A DNA stretch of 53,691 nt from a virus. The position numbers were made by a program, and so were the translations under genes. Under the pieces are notes generated by a model. It did not search any database, was not told the origin of the DNA, and saw only the letters and a program-made list of their open reading frames with translations. The stretch spans positions 1-53,691 of the IMG/VR virus record IMGVR_UViG_3300030430_003901, one strand, 5' to 3'. Position 1 is the first letter of the stretch, and every line of letters starts with the position of its first letter. Below, one piece after another: positions 46,801-53,691 of this stretch.

Positions 46801-49244
46801 AAACTGCAAATCAAAATGCTATTATAGATACTGACTTTTTTAATTGTTACACTTTTGGAAATGGTGTTGAAAGCAGCAAGATAAGAGATTCTATAGTAGG
46901 TAAACCATTGGAACTAGGTAATAGAACAACAAGCACATCCGAGAAAGAATTTGAATTAGCACATCGTTTTGCTGATATAACCTATAGTGGTGTATTTAAT
47001 GCTGAAAGCAATGTCAATAAACTCAATGAGTTTAATTTAGGACTTCTTAACTTTAAAACATTAGAAGATGAGTATGGTCCTATATCTTTGATGGATGGAA
47101 GAGCTACTGATATTCTTGTGTTACAAGAGGATAAAATATCTTATGTTTTACAGGGTAAAAACTTATTAAGTGATTCAACAGGAGGGGGTGCTGTAACATC
47201 AGTCCCACAGGTTTTAGGTACACAAATAGCTCGAATAGAAGATTATGGGAATAGCAACAATCCTGAAAGTTTTGCAAAATGGGGTGCAGATAAATTCTTT
47301 ACTGATGCAAAACGAGGAGCTGTATTGCAACTTAAAGGCAGTTCGGCACAAAACGAAACTTTACAAGTAATATCTGAAACAGGGATGCGTTCTTATTTTA
47401 GAGATTTATTTATAAATAACTTTAATACATTTAAGTTGGGTGGCTATGACCCATACATGGATGAATATGTATTAAGTAATACAAATAGACAAATACCCGT
47501 CCCTGAAGTAGAGATACCATGTGGTATCACACAAAGTTTTACTTTAGGTAAAAACTTATCAGAAGAATTTTTATATAACTTAGGTTTTGATATTGGAAAT
47601 GTTGAGGTGGACTTTACAGTTTCAGGGTTACAAGCAGGTGAAGAAGTAGAAATTACAGGTATATACCCCTCCCCTTCAGGTCCTCAAGTTTTCAATCAAA
47701 TTATAAATGCAGACGGTTCTTATGCTTTGACATTTAATAAAAGTTTTGTAAATCAAAACTTACTAAAAGTTACGGTTGAAAAAGCGGGGGCGTTAACGGG
47801 TCAGCCTATTGATATTAACCTGACGGTATTTTGTCCTGATGCGGTGCAAATGAATGTAGTACAAGTGGCAATCACTAGCAACAATGAAGCAGGTAAATTT
47901 ATACATGATGAATACAGATGGAACGATACCACTTTTTTAAGTGCATTGCAGTCAGAACAAATAGAGTTTGAATCAGGAACAGGATTAATAGTTTCTCAGT
48001 TTTCTTCTGTGCAAGGTGCACAGGGAGGAAATATAGCACCGGCTGATGGAGCAACAGTAAAAATTATCAGTAATAAGATACCCGCTTTAGGAGATGACTT
48101 CAACTTTAATATAAATAGTAACTCATTTAAGTTTTTAAGAACAAGCACTACTTATCTCAACACCCCCACAGATATTGCTAATTTATTAGCAGCCGCTAAT
48201 GATATACCAAATATAACAGGCGGTGGAAATCAATTCGAAGGACAATTTACTATGCCTACATCAAATGACTCTAATTTATATTTAATATATGACTATAGAG
48301 ACCCAACTGAAGCTGAGTTATGTTATTCTTCAAGCGATGCAACTGATGCTTGTTGTGGATGTTCTTCAGGTGATACACCTTCAAATAGAGTAGCTACCCT
48401 TTGTAGAAAATATACTTCAGGTTCAATCGTTATAAATAACACATCCGGAAGTCCTGACTCGGTAATTATACCACCCACTTTAGGCGTGACACTCAATACA
48501 TTTGTAACCATAACAGGTGTGAGCAATGATTGTGAGTACAGAGTAGGGGCAGAAACTCCTGACGCATCAACACATACTGTCAATAATATTATAGTAAATC
48601 AAACAAATTGTAATCAAAGTGCCGGAACTTATACGGTAACAGCTACAGGAGCTGATGCAATAATAACAATCACAGATTCTTCGGGTACCACATTTACAGA
48701 GGAAATCCCTCAAACTGAAGAAAGAACTTATTGTGCGAGAGTTATATCTGTTGACCAAGGAAACCCTGTAATTAATTACACAGATTGTGGATGTTCTGCA
48801 TTAAATCTGATAGTAGAGAGGTGTGATGTATATAAGACAAATGGAATTACATCTGAAATAATAAGTCTTATAGCACAAAATAATATACCTTTATCTGCAG
48901 TTGCAATTGGTGATTTCGTAACATTAGCAGGTGTTGGTAACGCAGGGTGTATTTACGAGGTAGTTGGAACAACAAATCAAGTAGCCACAGAAGTAGCTCA
49001 ATCTTTTGCTAATGGTACTTGTAGTGCTGCATGTGGTACTTATGATTTATTCAACGGACAAGCAGAGAATATCACATTTGGATATTTAGATTGTCAGGGT
49101 AATCCAACCTTATTAACAGTTCCCGCAGGGGCATCAACAACTGTTTGCATGAGAGCTGATTCAATATTACAAGGAAATATAGGTGGTGGATTCCAAAATT
49201 TAACAACAACATTCTTAAATTGCGGATGTATAGCACCGGTATAA
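43827..49244 (+). CDS. Giant tail hub / stabilisation protein with C-terminal Cys-rich repeats
   Basis: 1805 residues. The N-terminus MNKGLDERLLPNGQYIDAVN then RLGSTEVTEIGAVELAKGNE is the signature of tail stabilisation/tubular B-like proteins of podoviruses. The next ~1100 residues are beta-rich with repeated NTRQxPxxE-type loops (e.g. YMDEYVLSNTNRQIPVPEVE). The last ~300 residues are two or more Cys-rich modules of the form TYxVxxxxAxxIxxxxxxG...V...TTVCMRADSILQG ending in CGC, probably surface-exposed. It combines hub and tip in one polypeptide. No membrane segment. Confidence 0.75.
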   Translation: MANVTRNFVAGKMNKGLDERLLPNGQYIDAVNVRLGSTEVTEIGAVELAKGNEQLTTLSFNNTPLSSDAKCIGAFENGENEILYWFVHDPNFPVGATGKCDMIVSFDTTNNLLVYHIVSIDDGGGINTTLNFDEKELVLGVNLIENLLFFTDNFNPPRFISTTKNYPNPVLNVDQFSAEDILVIKRPPAFAPIITPLPSNSANNYMEDRFLSFAYRYRYADNAFSATSPFSPPAFIPGPFNFEFDTFLNGGMLNSTNIVRIEYNTGGPLVVGVDLLFKDNSTNVIKVIESFNKEDLGLPDNSTETYTFSNSKVFQVLPDTEIFRTFDNVPLKAKAQTLMGNRLMYGNYFDGNDVVDEFGSPVKLEYFTNSISEEVDNESLTVTFDTGTYNIDPTAQGEQIPNSVLVLDFSTVDLVQGAAFTVDADLSHADFTSDTLTETNDNIAIDFTFLLPASYNDAFTMANSQEFIDAVSAIEANFADSCNGTSLTDQYNCDALNTLNDTTNNTAYDKSGSGVDGLGEGFKIIASQATPNIIKIQLNALEYTDTANPGNVSYEYQSISLATAEFTKIANATSLHSNRGYEIGIIYLDEFSRATTALVSENNNEYFPCGSSVSQNKIQVEIPPAQLAPPWAKYYKFCIKPDKENYDIIYSNLFFEDVTLGSTWFLLEGENSRKIEEGDELIVKADTDGPITRCTRVKVLSKEAKGSNFILPPPLDDAGNPIGGFDEDGNELPGVPAGTYMRLRTNQFTTASGDNPFQEDSAKGSAQRDGFLGPPECKTLKLQIGSIDNPDTPTGAYNPLVPSTFDRIDLDIPAGSTLRVTIDNKRNGGSGDKCELVEYLTDVTVTASQDYANVFDFFNAQNIYGAMVSAQSARTDTNASPPELVYPDQTLQNGAPQGLPCNSGDVSIAWTRDNSNAGEKGQLRFHVRSSKSCGENKNRRVNLKISMTLIRRNTLIVFETVPQDAAPDLWYESADTFAVFPDGTHEGNVQSQTANQNAIIDTDFFNCYTFGNGVESSKIRDSIVGKPLELGNRTTSTSEKEFELAHRFADITYSGVFNAESNVNKLNEFNLGLLNFKTLEDEYGPISLMDGRATDILVLQEDKISYVLQGKNLLSDSTGGGAVTSVPQVLGTQIARIEDYGNSNNPESFAKWGADKFFTDAKRGAVLQLKGSSAQNETLQVISETGMRSYFRDLFINNFNTFKLGGYDPYMDEYVLSNTNRQIPVPEVEIPCGITQSFTLGKNLSEEFLYNLGFDIGNVEVDFTVSGLQAGEEVEITGIYPSPSGPQVFNQIINADGSYALTFNKSFVNQNLLKVTVEKAGALTGQPIDINLTVFCPDAVQMNVVQVAITSNNEAGKFIHDEYRWNDTTFLSALQSEQIEFESGTGLIVSQFSSVQGAQGGNIAPADGATVKIISNKIPALGDDFNFNINSNSFKFLRTSTTYLNTPTDIANLLAAANDIPNITGGGNQFEGQFTMPTSNDSNLYLIYDYRDPTEAELCYSSSDATDACCGCSSGDTPSNRVATLCRKYTSGSIVINNTSGSPDSVIIPPTLGVTLNTFVTITGVSNDCEYRVGAETPDASTHTVNNIIVNQTNCNQSAGTYTVTATGADAIITITDSSGTTFTEEIPQTEERTYCARVISVDQGNPVINYTDCGCSALNLIVERCDVYKTNGITSEIISLIAQNNIPLSAVAIGDFVTLAGVGNAGCIYEVVGTTNQVATEVAQSFANGTCSAACGTYDLFNGQAENITFGYLDCQGNPTLLTVPAGASTTVCMRADSILQGNIGGGFQNLTTTFLNCGCIAPV

Positions 49245-49254
49245 TAATATAATT

Positions 49255-50193
49255 ATGGCAACATTAGGAACATTTTTTTTAGACGGACCAACATTAGAAA
49301 CTAGCACAACTGTTTTTACAGATGCTACTTTAACAACTGCCGCAGCAGACGGTTGGTATTCTGATTCCGTAAACTATAGACAACAAATAAATGGTATTTT
49401 AGGTCCTGTAGTGGCGTGTCCTTCGTGTGTGACTCCATGTGGAAGTGCTTTAACTTTTAACGGTGCTAACGGTCTTTACGAAATATCTTATGGTATAGGT
49501 ACTGACCTAGGTGCTATAATTGTTTATTTTGACCCGCAAAATGTTGTTGATGGAATTAGTTGTGTTTTTGGAAACCAAGTCTTTAACACAGCAACAAGTC
49601 CTCAATTCGGTTTTCTTGGTAGCGGAAGCACATATAATTTCTTAGGGGCTAATAATGCTTCAGGTGCAAATAATATTGGTCCCACATTAGATGCAGGAGG
49701 ATATACAGGGCAAGATTTTTATTTGGCAGATGCCAATGGTAACTTTCCAAATACCCCAACAAACTCAAATGGAGTAGTAACAGGTTCAAGTGCTGATGTT
49801 AATTTAACTCCTACTATAGGACCGGGTGATGTTACTATAGTAATTCCAAGAACAAGTGTTGCGTTTACAACCATAACGCTAAGAGCGTTTGGACCTCCGG
49901 GTGCGACTACTGCATGGGATGCAACAGTCAATTGCCCTGTGGCATTAACACCAACTCCAATTTCTGCACCTAATTCAGATTGTAGTGTAGCTTCTTTTCC
50001 TGATACAGTTTATGCAGCACCAAACATAAATGGAACACCGGGTAGCCCTGCAATAAACGAATTTGCTTTTTCAGATGCAAATGGCGAGATAGGATTCCCA
50101 CCCGGGAATGATTATGTTATAAATCTAGGTGCATCAACTGCATTGATTGATATAGACCAAAACCATGTAATAACTTCTTATACTCCTTGTTAA
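49255..50193 (+). CDS. Tail-tip / fibre-like protein (312 aa)
   Basis: FLDGPTLETSTTVFTDATLT, AADGWYSDSVNYRQQINGIL and GPVVACPSCVTPCG. The N-terminal FLDGPTxETATxVFTDxxLT...ADGWYSxxxxYRQ module recurs in tail-tip proteins of Bacteroidota phages. Asn/Gly/Thr-rich beta structure follows. Functions probably with the Cys-rich tail of the preceding giant protein. Confidence 0.6.
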   Translation: MATLGTFFLDGPTLETSTTVFTDATLTTAAADGWYSDSVNYRQQINGILGPVVACPSCVTPCGSALTFNGANGLYEISYGIGTDLGAIIVYFDPQNVVDGISCVFGNQVFNTATSPQFGFLGSGSTYNFLGANNASGANNIGPTLDAGGYTGQDFYLADANGNFPNTPTNSNGVVTGSSADVNLTPTIGPGDVTIVIPRTSVAFTTITLRAFGPPGATTAWDATVNCPVALTPTPISAPNSDCSVASFPDTVYAAPNINGTPGSPAINEFAFSDANGEIGFPPGNDYVINLGASTALIDIDQNHVITSYTPC

Positions 50194-50194
50194 T

Positions 50195-51070
50195 ATGCCA
50201 ACTTATACTCCCATAACCGAAGAATTTAAAAGAACAATTACTTATAGTGAGGACTCACAAGGTTTTCCATCTTTCTATTCTTACAACCCTGATTATATAA
50301 TTGGTATGAATCAGTTCCTATATACATTTAAAAATGGAAATCTATATAGGCATAATACCAACAACACAAGGAATGAATATTATGGAGAGCAGTTTCCGGC
50401 TCAAATTGAAAGTGTATTCAATGACCAACCATTAGAAAATAAAATATTCAAAACCCTAAACTTAGAAGGAGATGATGCGTGGTCTGCAAAGTTTACATCA
50501 GACATACAGATATATGGAGAAATAGACGCAGATTACTTTGTTAAAAAAGAGGGAGCATGGTTTGCATTCTTAAGAAGTAACAGTCCTACAGGTGGTGTTG
50601 GTGCAAGTGCATCCATACCGGTGGGTGCAAATTTAAATTTAAGAAGTATAAATGGTATTGGTCAAAGTATAGATACAGACCAAACAGACCCTGCTGCTAT
50701 ATTTATATTATTTGATATAGATAAACCATTGGGGAGTTTATATAATTTGGGTGACTTTGTTTATTTTAAAGATGGAGCTGATATTATTTTCTTAGGAACG
50801 CTAGTAGGAACTGCAATGGATTCATCATTTACGGGCTCACCTCTTGCAGGTATTATTGTTAATAGTACCAACGCAGGAACATATCCTGCACCTCAACCTA
50901 CAGCACCCCTCCCTATACAGATTGGGTCATTTTTCTTTACACTAAAGAATCCTGTCGCTGAATCACATGGCATACTCGGACATTATGGCATATTTCAATT
51001 AGAGATAGAAGCCAATACGGCATCAGAGTTATTTGTGGTAGAATCGGAGGTCATGAAATCTTTTCCTTAA
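50195..51070 (+). CDS. Tail protein (291 aa)
   Basis: ITEEFKRTITYSEDSQGFPS, FYSYNPDYIIGMNQFLYTFK and NGNLYRHNTNNTRNEYYGEQ. FSFxPDYxxGMNNxFYTFKNGxLYxHN is a recognisable motif of a conserved tail protein found next to the stabilisation protein in crAss-like and related phages. The C-terminus is beta-rich. Exact role unknown. Confidence 0.65.
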   Translation: MPTYTPITEEFKRTITYSEDSQGFPSFYSYNPDYIIGMNQFLYTFKNGNLYRHNTNNTRNEYYGEQFPAQIESVFNDQPLENKIFKTLNLEGDDAWSAKFTSDIQIYGEIDADYFVKKEGAWFAFLRSNSPTGGVGASASIPVGANLNLRSINGIGQSIDTDQTDPAAIFILFDIDKPLGSLYNLGDFVYFKDGADIIFLGTLVGTAMDSSFTGSPLAGIIVNSTNAGTYPAPQPTAPLPIQIGSFFFTLKNPVAESHGILGHYGIFQLEIEANTASELFVVESEVMKSFP

Positions 51071-51076
51071 TTTTAG

Positions 51077-51084
51077 TATCTTTG
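51077..51084 (+). promoter_or_regulatory. Rightward -7 element (TATCTTTG)
   Basis: A perfect -7 box 8 bases before the ATG at 51093. The leader would be very short; partial evidence. Confidence 0.4.
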
Positions 51085-51092
51085 TAATTAAT

Positions 51093-51635
51093 ATGGGTGT
51101 ATTATCTTTGACTAAAAGAAAAAAAACTTATAGACCTGAACAGATTTTAAATGCAGTACATCATCACCGTGGATTATTATGGGAAAAGATAGAGGCATTT
51201 AAACACTTGATAAGCTCTGTAGATGGAACGGCTACTCATAAGATAGGTGAGCCGCAAGAAAAGTTAATGAAAAAATACTACCCATTAAAACATCATTTTG
51301 AAGGTGGTTTATATACAAGAGAAATATTTATGCCCCAAGGGCATATATGTGTTTCTTTTATTCATAAACAACAACACCCTTCTTTTTTAGTCAAGGGTAA
51401 GCTTTCATATTTAAATGATGAAGGTGAAGTAAAAAATATTGAAGCACCTCATACGGTTTTTACTCAAATAGGAACTCAAAGAGTGTTTTACATACATGAA
51501 GATACCACTTGGATTTGTGTTTATAAAACAGATGCAGACAATGTGGAAGACGCAGAAAAAGAAATTTACGCAGATTCATTTGTGGAACTGCCAAAAGAAA
51601 TTATTAATAAAGCTTTAGAATTATGTCAGGATTAG
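51093..51635 (+). CDS. Cupin-fold-like protein (180 aa)
   Basis: GGLYTREIFMPQGHICVSFI, then HPSFLVKGKLSYLNDEGEVK, and PHTVFTQIGTQRVFYIHEDT are the strands of a single-domain cupin (first motif with H, second with turn and H-like residues). In this position related phages carry a similar small protein. No metal set is complete by eye; a structural role or small-molecule binding is possible. It overlaps the next gene by 13 bases. Confidence 0.6.
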   Translation: MGVLSLTKRKKTYRPEQILNAVHHHRGLLWEKIEAFKHLISSVDGTATHKIGEPQEKLMKKYYPLKHHFEGGLYTREIFMPQGHICVSFIHKQQHPSFLVKGKLSYLNDEGEVKNIEAPHTVFTQIGTQRVFYIHEDTTWICVYKTDADNVEDAEKEIYADSFVELPKEIINKALELCQD

Positions 51636-52660
51636 GAGCAGCCGGAATAGCGGCAATAGTAAGTGCAGGTATAGGTGCTACAGGAGCAGGTCTTTCTTTT
51701 GCTCAAGCAGGTAAAGCAAGACGAGCTGCAAGAGACGCTGAAAGTAAAGCAGCCGAAGCTATGCGTTTAGCAAGAAAAAGACTAGAGATTAATTATCTAG
51801 ATGAATTAGCAATACAAAAAGAGCCTTATGAATTAGCTCGTGAAGCAGCACTTCAACAAGGAGCAACAGCACTAGAAGCCGCAAGAGAAGGAGACCAAAG
51901 AGGTATCGCTGCTACTGCCGGAAGATTAGAGGTAGCTCAAGATGCTGCTCAAGGACAGATAAGAACTCAAATGGGTAAAGAGATGTCAAACCTAGATAGG
52001 TTGGTTGCCGAGGAAGATGCTAGGCTAAGAGACCTCAATGTCCAACTAGACTTGGGTGAGGTACAAGGATTTCAAGCTCAAGCTGCGAATCAAGAAGCTA
52101 TGGCAAATCAAGCAATGATGCAGGGATTTCAAGGAGCAGCCGATGCTTTAACATCAGCAGCTCAGGTAGTTCCTTTATATTCACAAAATATAGATGCTCA
52201 ACAACAAGCTATCGGAAGTCAATACCTTAGTGCAGACCAAACAAAAGCCTTAAAAGATAGTGGTAATGTTACCTTTACTGTAAGAGAGGGAAAGTTTTTG
52301 CCCGGTATATTTGGTAAAAAAATACAAAAGAATATTGACCCAACCAATCAAGATTTGATATCAACTTTAGACAATAGAGTATTTAGAAAATTTGATAAAA
52401 GCTTAAGTGATACTCAAAGAGCAAACTTGAAAGGTAGAAGTTTCTTAGAGATGTATAATCTACAACAAGGGTTAGGTGTGGCTGACCCAAAAAATCCGGC
52501 ACAAACGGAAAGACAATTGACAATAGAACAAGCTAAAAGGTCAGGAGAAAAGAGGTTTATGAAACAAGTTGAAATTCTAGATGATGACGGCAAAGGAACA
52601 GGAGAGTTCAAAGAAGTTATGATGACCAACGCAGAAATAGCTAAAATATTAGGCATATAA
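51623..52660 (+). CDS. Internal virion / ejection protein (345 aa)
   Basis: Gly/Ala-rich hydrophobic N-terminus (AAGIAAIVSAGIGATGAGLS), then an Ala/Glu/Arg-rich helical body (ARRAARDAESKAAEAMRLAR, MANQAMMQGFQGAADALTSA). This is the profile of podovirus internal proteins that leave the virion with DNA and insert in the membrane, such as T7 gp14. The following gene and the large protein at the left end of the window are probably its partners. Confidence 0.7.
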   Translation: MSGLGAAGIAAIVSAGIGATGAGLSFAQAGKARRAARDAESKAAEAMRLARKRLEINYLDELAIQKEPYELAREAALQQGATALEAAREGDQRGIAATAGRLEVAQDAAQGQIRTQMGKEMSNLDRLVAEEDARLRDLNVQLDLGEVQGFQAQAANQEAMANQAMMQGFQGAADALTSAAQVVPLYSQNIDAQQQAIGSQYLSADQTKALKDSGNVTFTVREGKFLPGIFGKKIQKNIDPTNQDLISTLDNRVFRKFDKSLSDTQRANLKGRSFLEMYNLQQGLGVADPKNPAQTERQLTIEQAKRSGEKRFMKQVEILDDDGKGTGEFKEVMMTNAEIAKILGI

Positions 52661-52661
52661 C

Positions 52662-53691
52662 ATGAGCACAGGTTACGGATATGTGGATAGACAAGTCGAC
52701 AGTCAAATTGATTGGTCAGCAGTCGCATCAGTCTTTACAGATACTCTACAAGCAGAAATTGCAGGAAGACAAGCAAAAAAAGACGAGCTTGATAAAGCAG
52801 CTCGTGAAATGCAAGAACGACTTGCTAATGCTCCTTCAGGTACTTATACTGAAGCAAATGAGTTTGCTGCTCAATTTGCTGCTGATGGTGCAGCTACTAT
52901 GTTAGCAGCTAATCGTGCATTAAAAGCAGGTTTACTACAACCCCGTCAATACTCTTTAATAGCAGCCAACCTTAATAGTTCAACCGACAAGATTTATGGT
53001 ATGGCTAAAAAATACGAAGAAGTATACAAGCTCAAAATGGAAAGGCAAAAAAATGGTTTATCTCAAGCATATGAAGGTTGGGAGATGGACCAAATAGGAG
53101 GTCTTTATAATATCCAAAACACAAAAGCATTGATTAATCAAAACAATGGTATGGTTTCTATTGGTCATTGGGAGGATGGAAAAATGGATGGAGACCCAAA
53201 TCAATTTATGACTGTCAACCAAATGACTGCCGCACTAAATTCTCAATATGATAATTTTGATTTACAAAAAGCCATCAAAGATGACAAGTCAAGACTTGGT
53301 ATAATTGATTCACTAAAAATGCAGTATGGTGATGAGGGAGATTTAGAATACTTAATAAAGACTAGGTCCCAAGGTGGCATGTATGGTGATGATGAAGAAA
53401 TTAAATTATATCAAGAATGGAGAGATGAAACCACAGCAAGATTTATGGTGAATGAATGGGATGTTGTATCTATTTTAACTGACGAGGGCTTGACGGCTCC
53501 CAACGGTAAACCATATACTTTTAGTAAAGACCCTGCCGACAAGGGTAAAGAAGGTATAATATTTATTGATACATCAAAATCCGCTAGAGGCGTACCTGAT
53601 TTGACTGAAAAACAAAGGAAGGCAGCAGAAGAACATATCAAAGGGCAAATAGATGCTTCAATAGATAAAGAAATAACTACTCAAACAAGTA
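52662..53691 (+). CDS. Putative ejection / internal virion protein (3' partial)
   Basis: The frame is open from the ATG at 52662 to the window end (343 residues visible), one base after the previous stop. SAVASVFTDTLQAEIAGRQA, AREMQERLANAPSGTYTEAN, ANRALKAGLLQPRQYSLIAA: helical, Ala/Gln-rich, with soluble character. Probably another internal virion protein; if the genome is circular it could be the gene whose end lies at the left edge or one separated from it by missing sequence. Confidence 0.65.
   Translation, partial: MSTGYGYVDRQVDSQIDWSAVASVFTDTLQAEIAGRQAKKDELDKAAREMQERLANAPSGTYTEANEFAAQFAADGAATMLAANRALKAGLLQPRQYSLIAANLNSSTDKIYGMAKKYEEVYKLKMERQKNGLSQAYEGWEMDQIGGLYNIQNTKALINQNNGMVSIGHWEDGKMDGDPNQFMTVNQMTAALNSQYDNFDLQKAIKDDKSRLGIIDSLKMQYGDEGDLEYLIKTRSQGGMYGDDEEIKLYQEWRDETTARFMVNEWDVVSILTDEGLTAPNGKPYTFSKDPADKGKEGIIFIDTSKSARGVPDLTEKQRKAAEEHIKGQIDASIDKEITTQTS

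Noticed and set aside
1-53691. CRISPR array, insertion sequence, integrase or DNA polymerase
   Set aside because: No regularly spaced direct repeats, transposase, integrase or polymerase motifs were seen on reading either strand.

Overview
The window is most of the genome of a tailed double-stranded DNA phage, almost certainly short-tailed (podovirus-like), that infects a member of the Bacteroidota. Support for the host: coding is AT-rich, start codons lack Shine-Dalgarno sequences and are instead preceded by A/T-rich leaders, and many genes are preceded by the Bacteroidota-type promoter (-33 TTTG, -7 TAnnTTTG). The primase N-terminus also belongs to a type common in Bacteroidetes elements. 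The standard genetic code is used. Both window ends cut through large virion-type genes. No integrase and no DNA polymerase are visible in the window.

Layout. (1) 1-4.2 kb, rightward: the 3' part of a very large polyvalent, probably injected, protein with a metallopeptidase-like motif, then a 52-residue gene. (2) 4.2-21.4 kb, leftward: the early/replication arm. It carries a papain-like protein, PD-(D/E)XK, HNH and VRR nucleases, two DnaA domain IV-like proteins, an SF2 helicase, a primase-SF3 helicase, an SSB-like protein with a DLPF tail, a RecE-like exonuclease with a putative recombination partner, a MazG-like protein, a long run of hypothetical proteins, a Pnkp-like HAD phosphatase and an ArdC-type anti-restriction protein. 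(3) 21.4-21.95 kb: a divergent non-coding region with a strong leftward promoter and two DnaA-box-like sequences, a plausible origin. (4) 22-28.5 kb, rightward: groEL, two tiny genes, groES, an oppositely oriented winged-helix gene, then a dense cluster of tiny lysine-rich genes. (5) 28.5-29.7 kb: a SET-domain protein, an amidase endolysin and a holin. (6) 29.7-53.7 kb: fibre, GroES-like barrel protein, terminase, portal, scaffold, major capsid, neck/ring proteins, a giant tail hub/stabilisation protein, tail-tip proteins, a cupin-like protein and ejection proteins.

The most unusual signal is in the leftward early arm between 15.4 and 21.3 kb. Every intergenic gap longer than about 60 bases holds a putative RNA-processing element on the transcribed (minus) strand. 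Three gaps contain hammerhead self-cleaving ribozymes: one type I at 18292-18348 and two type III at 20089-20139 and 21161-21209. Four contain tRNA-like elements with an acceptor-type stem and a T-arm but no normal anticodon arm (15487-15603, 16461-16503, 18814-18856, 19556-19596). Several have a strong hairpin directly upstream that would become the new 3' end after cleavage. I infer a system of mRNA punctuation: ribozyme cleavage or host RNase P cuts the polycistronic early transcript between genes, and the hairpins protect the new 3' ends. The same operon encodes a stand-alone HAD domain of the polynucleotide kinase 3'-phosphatase type, a family that can heal the 2',3'-cyclic phosphates hammerheads leave. 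Four leftward promoters in the arm share an extended near-identical sequence with an exact 20-base spacer.
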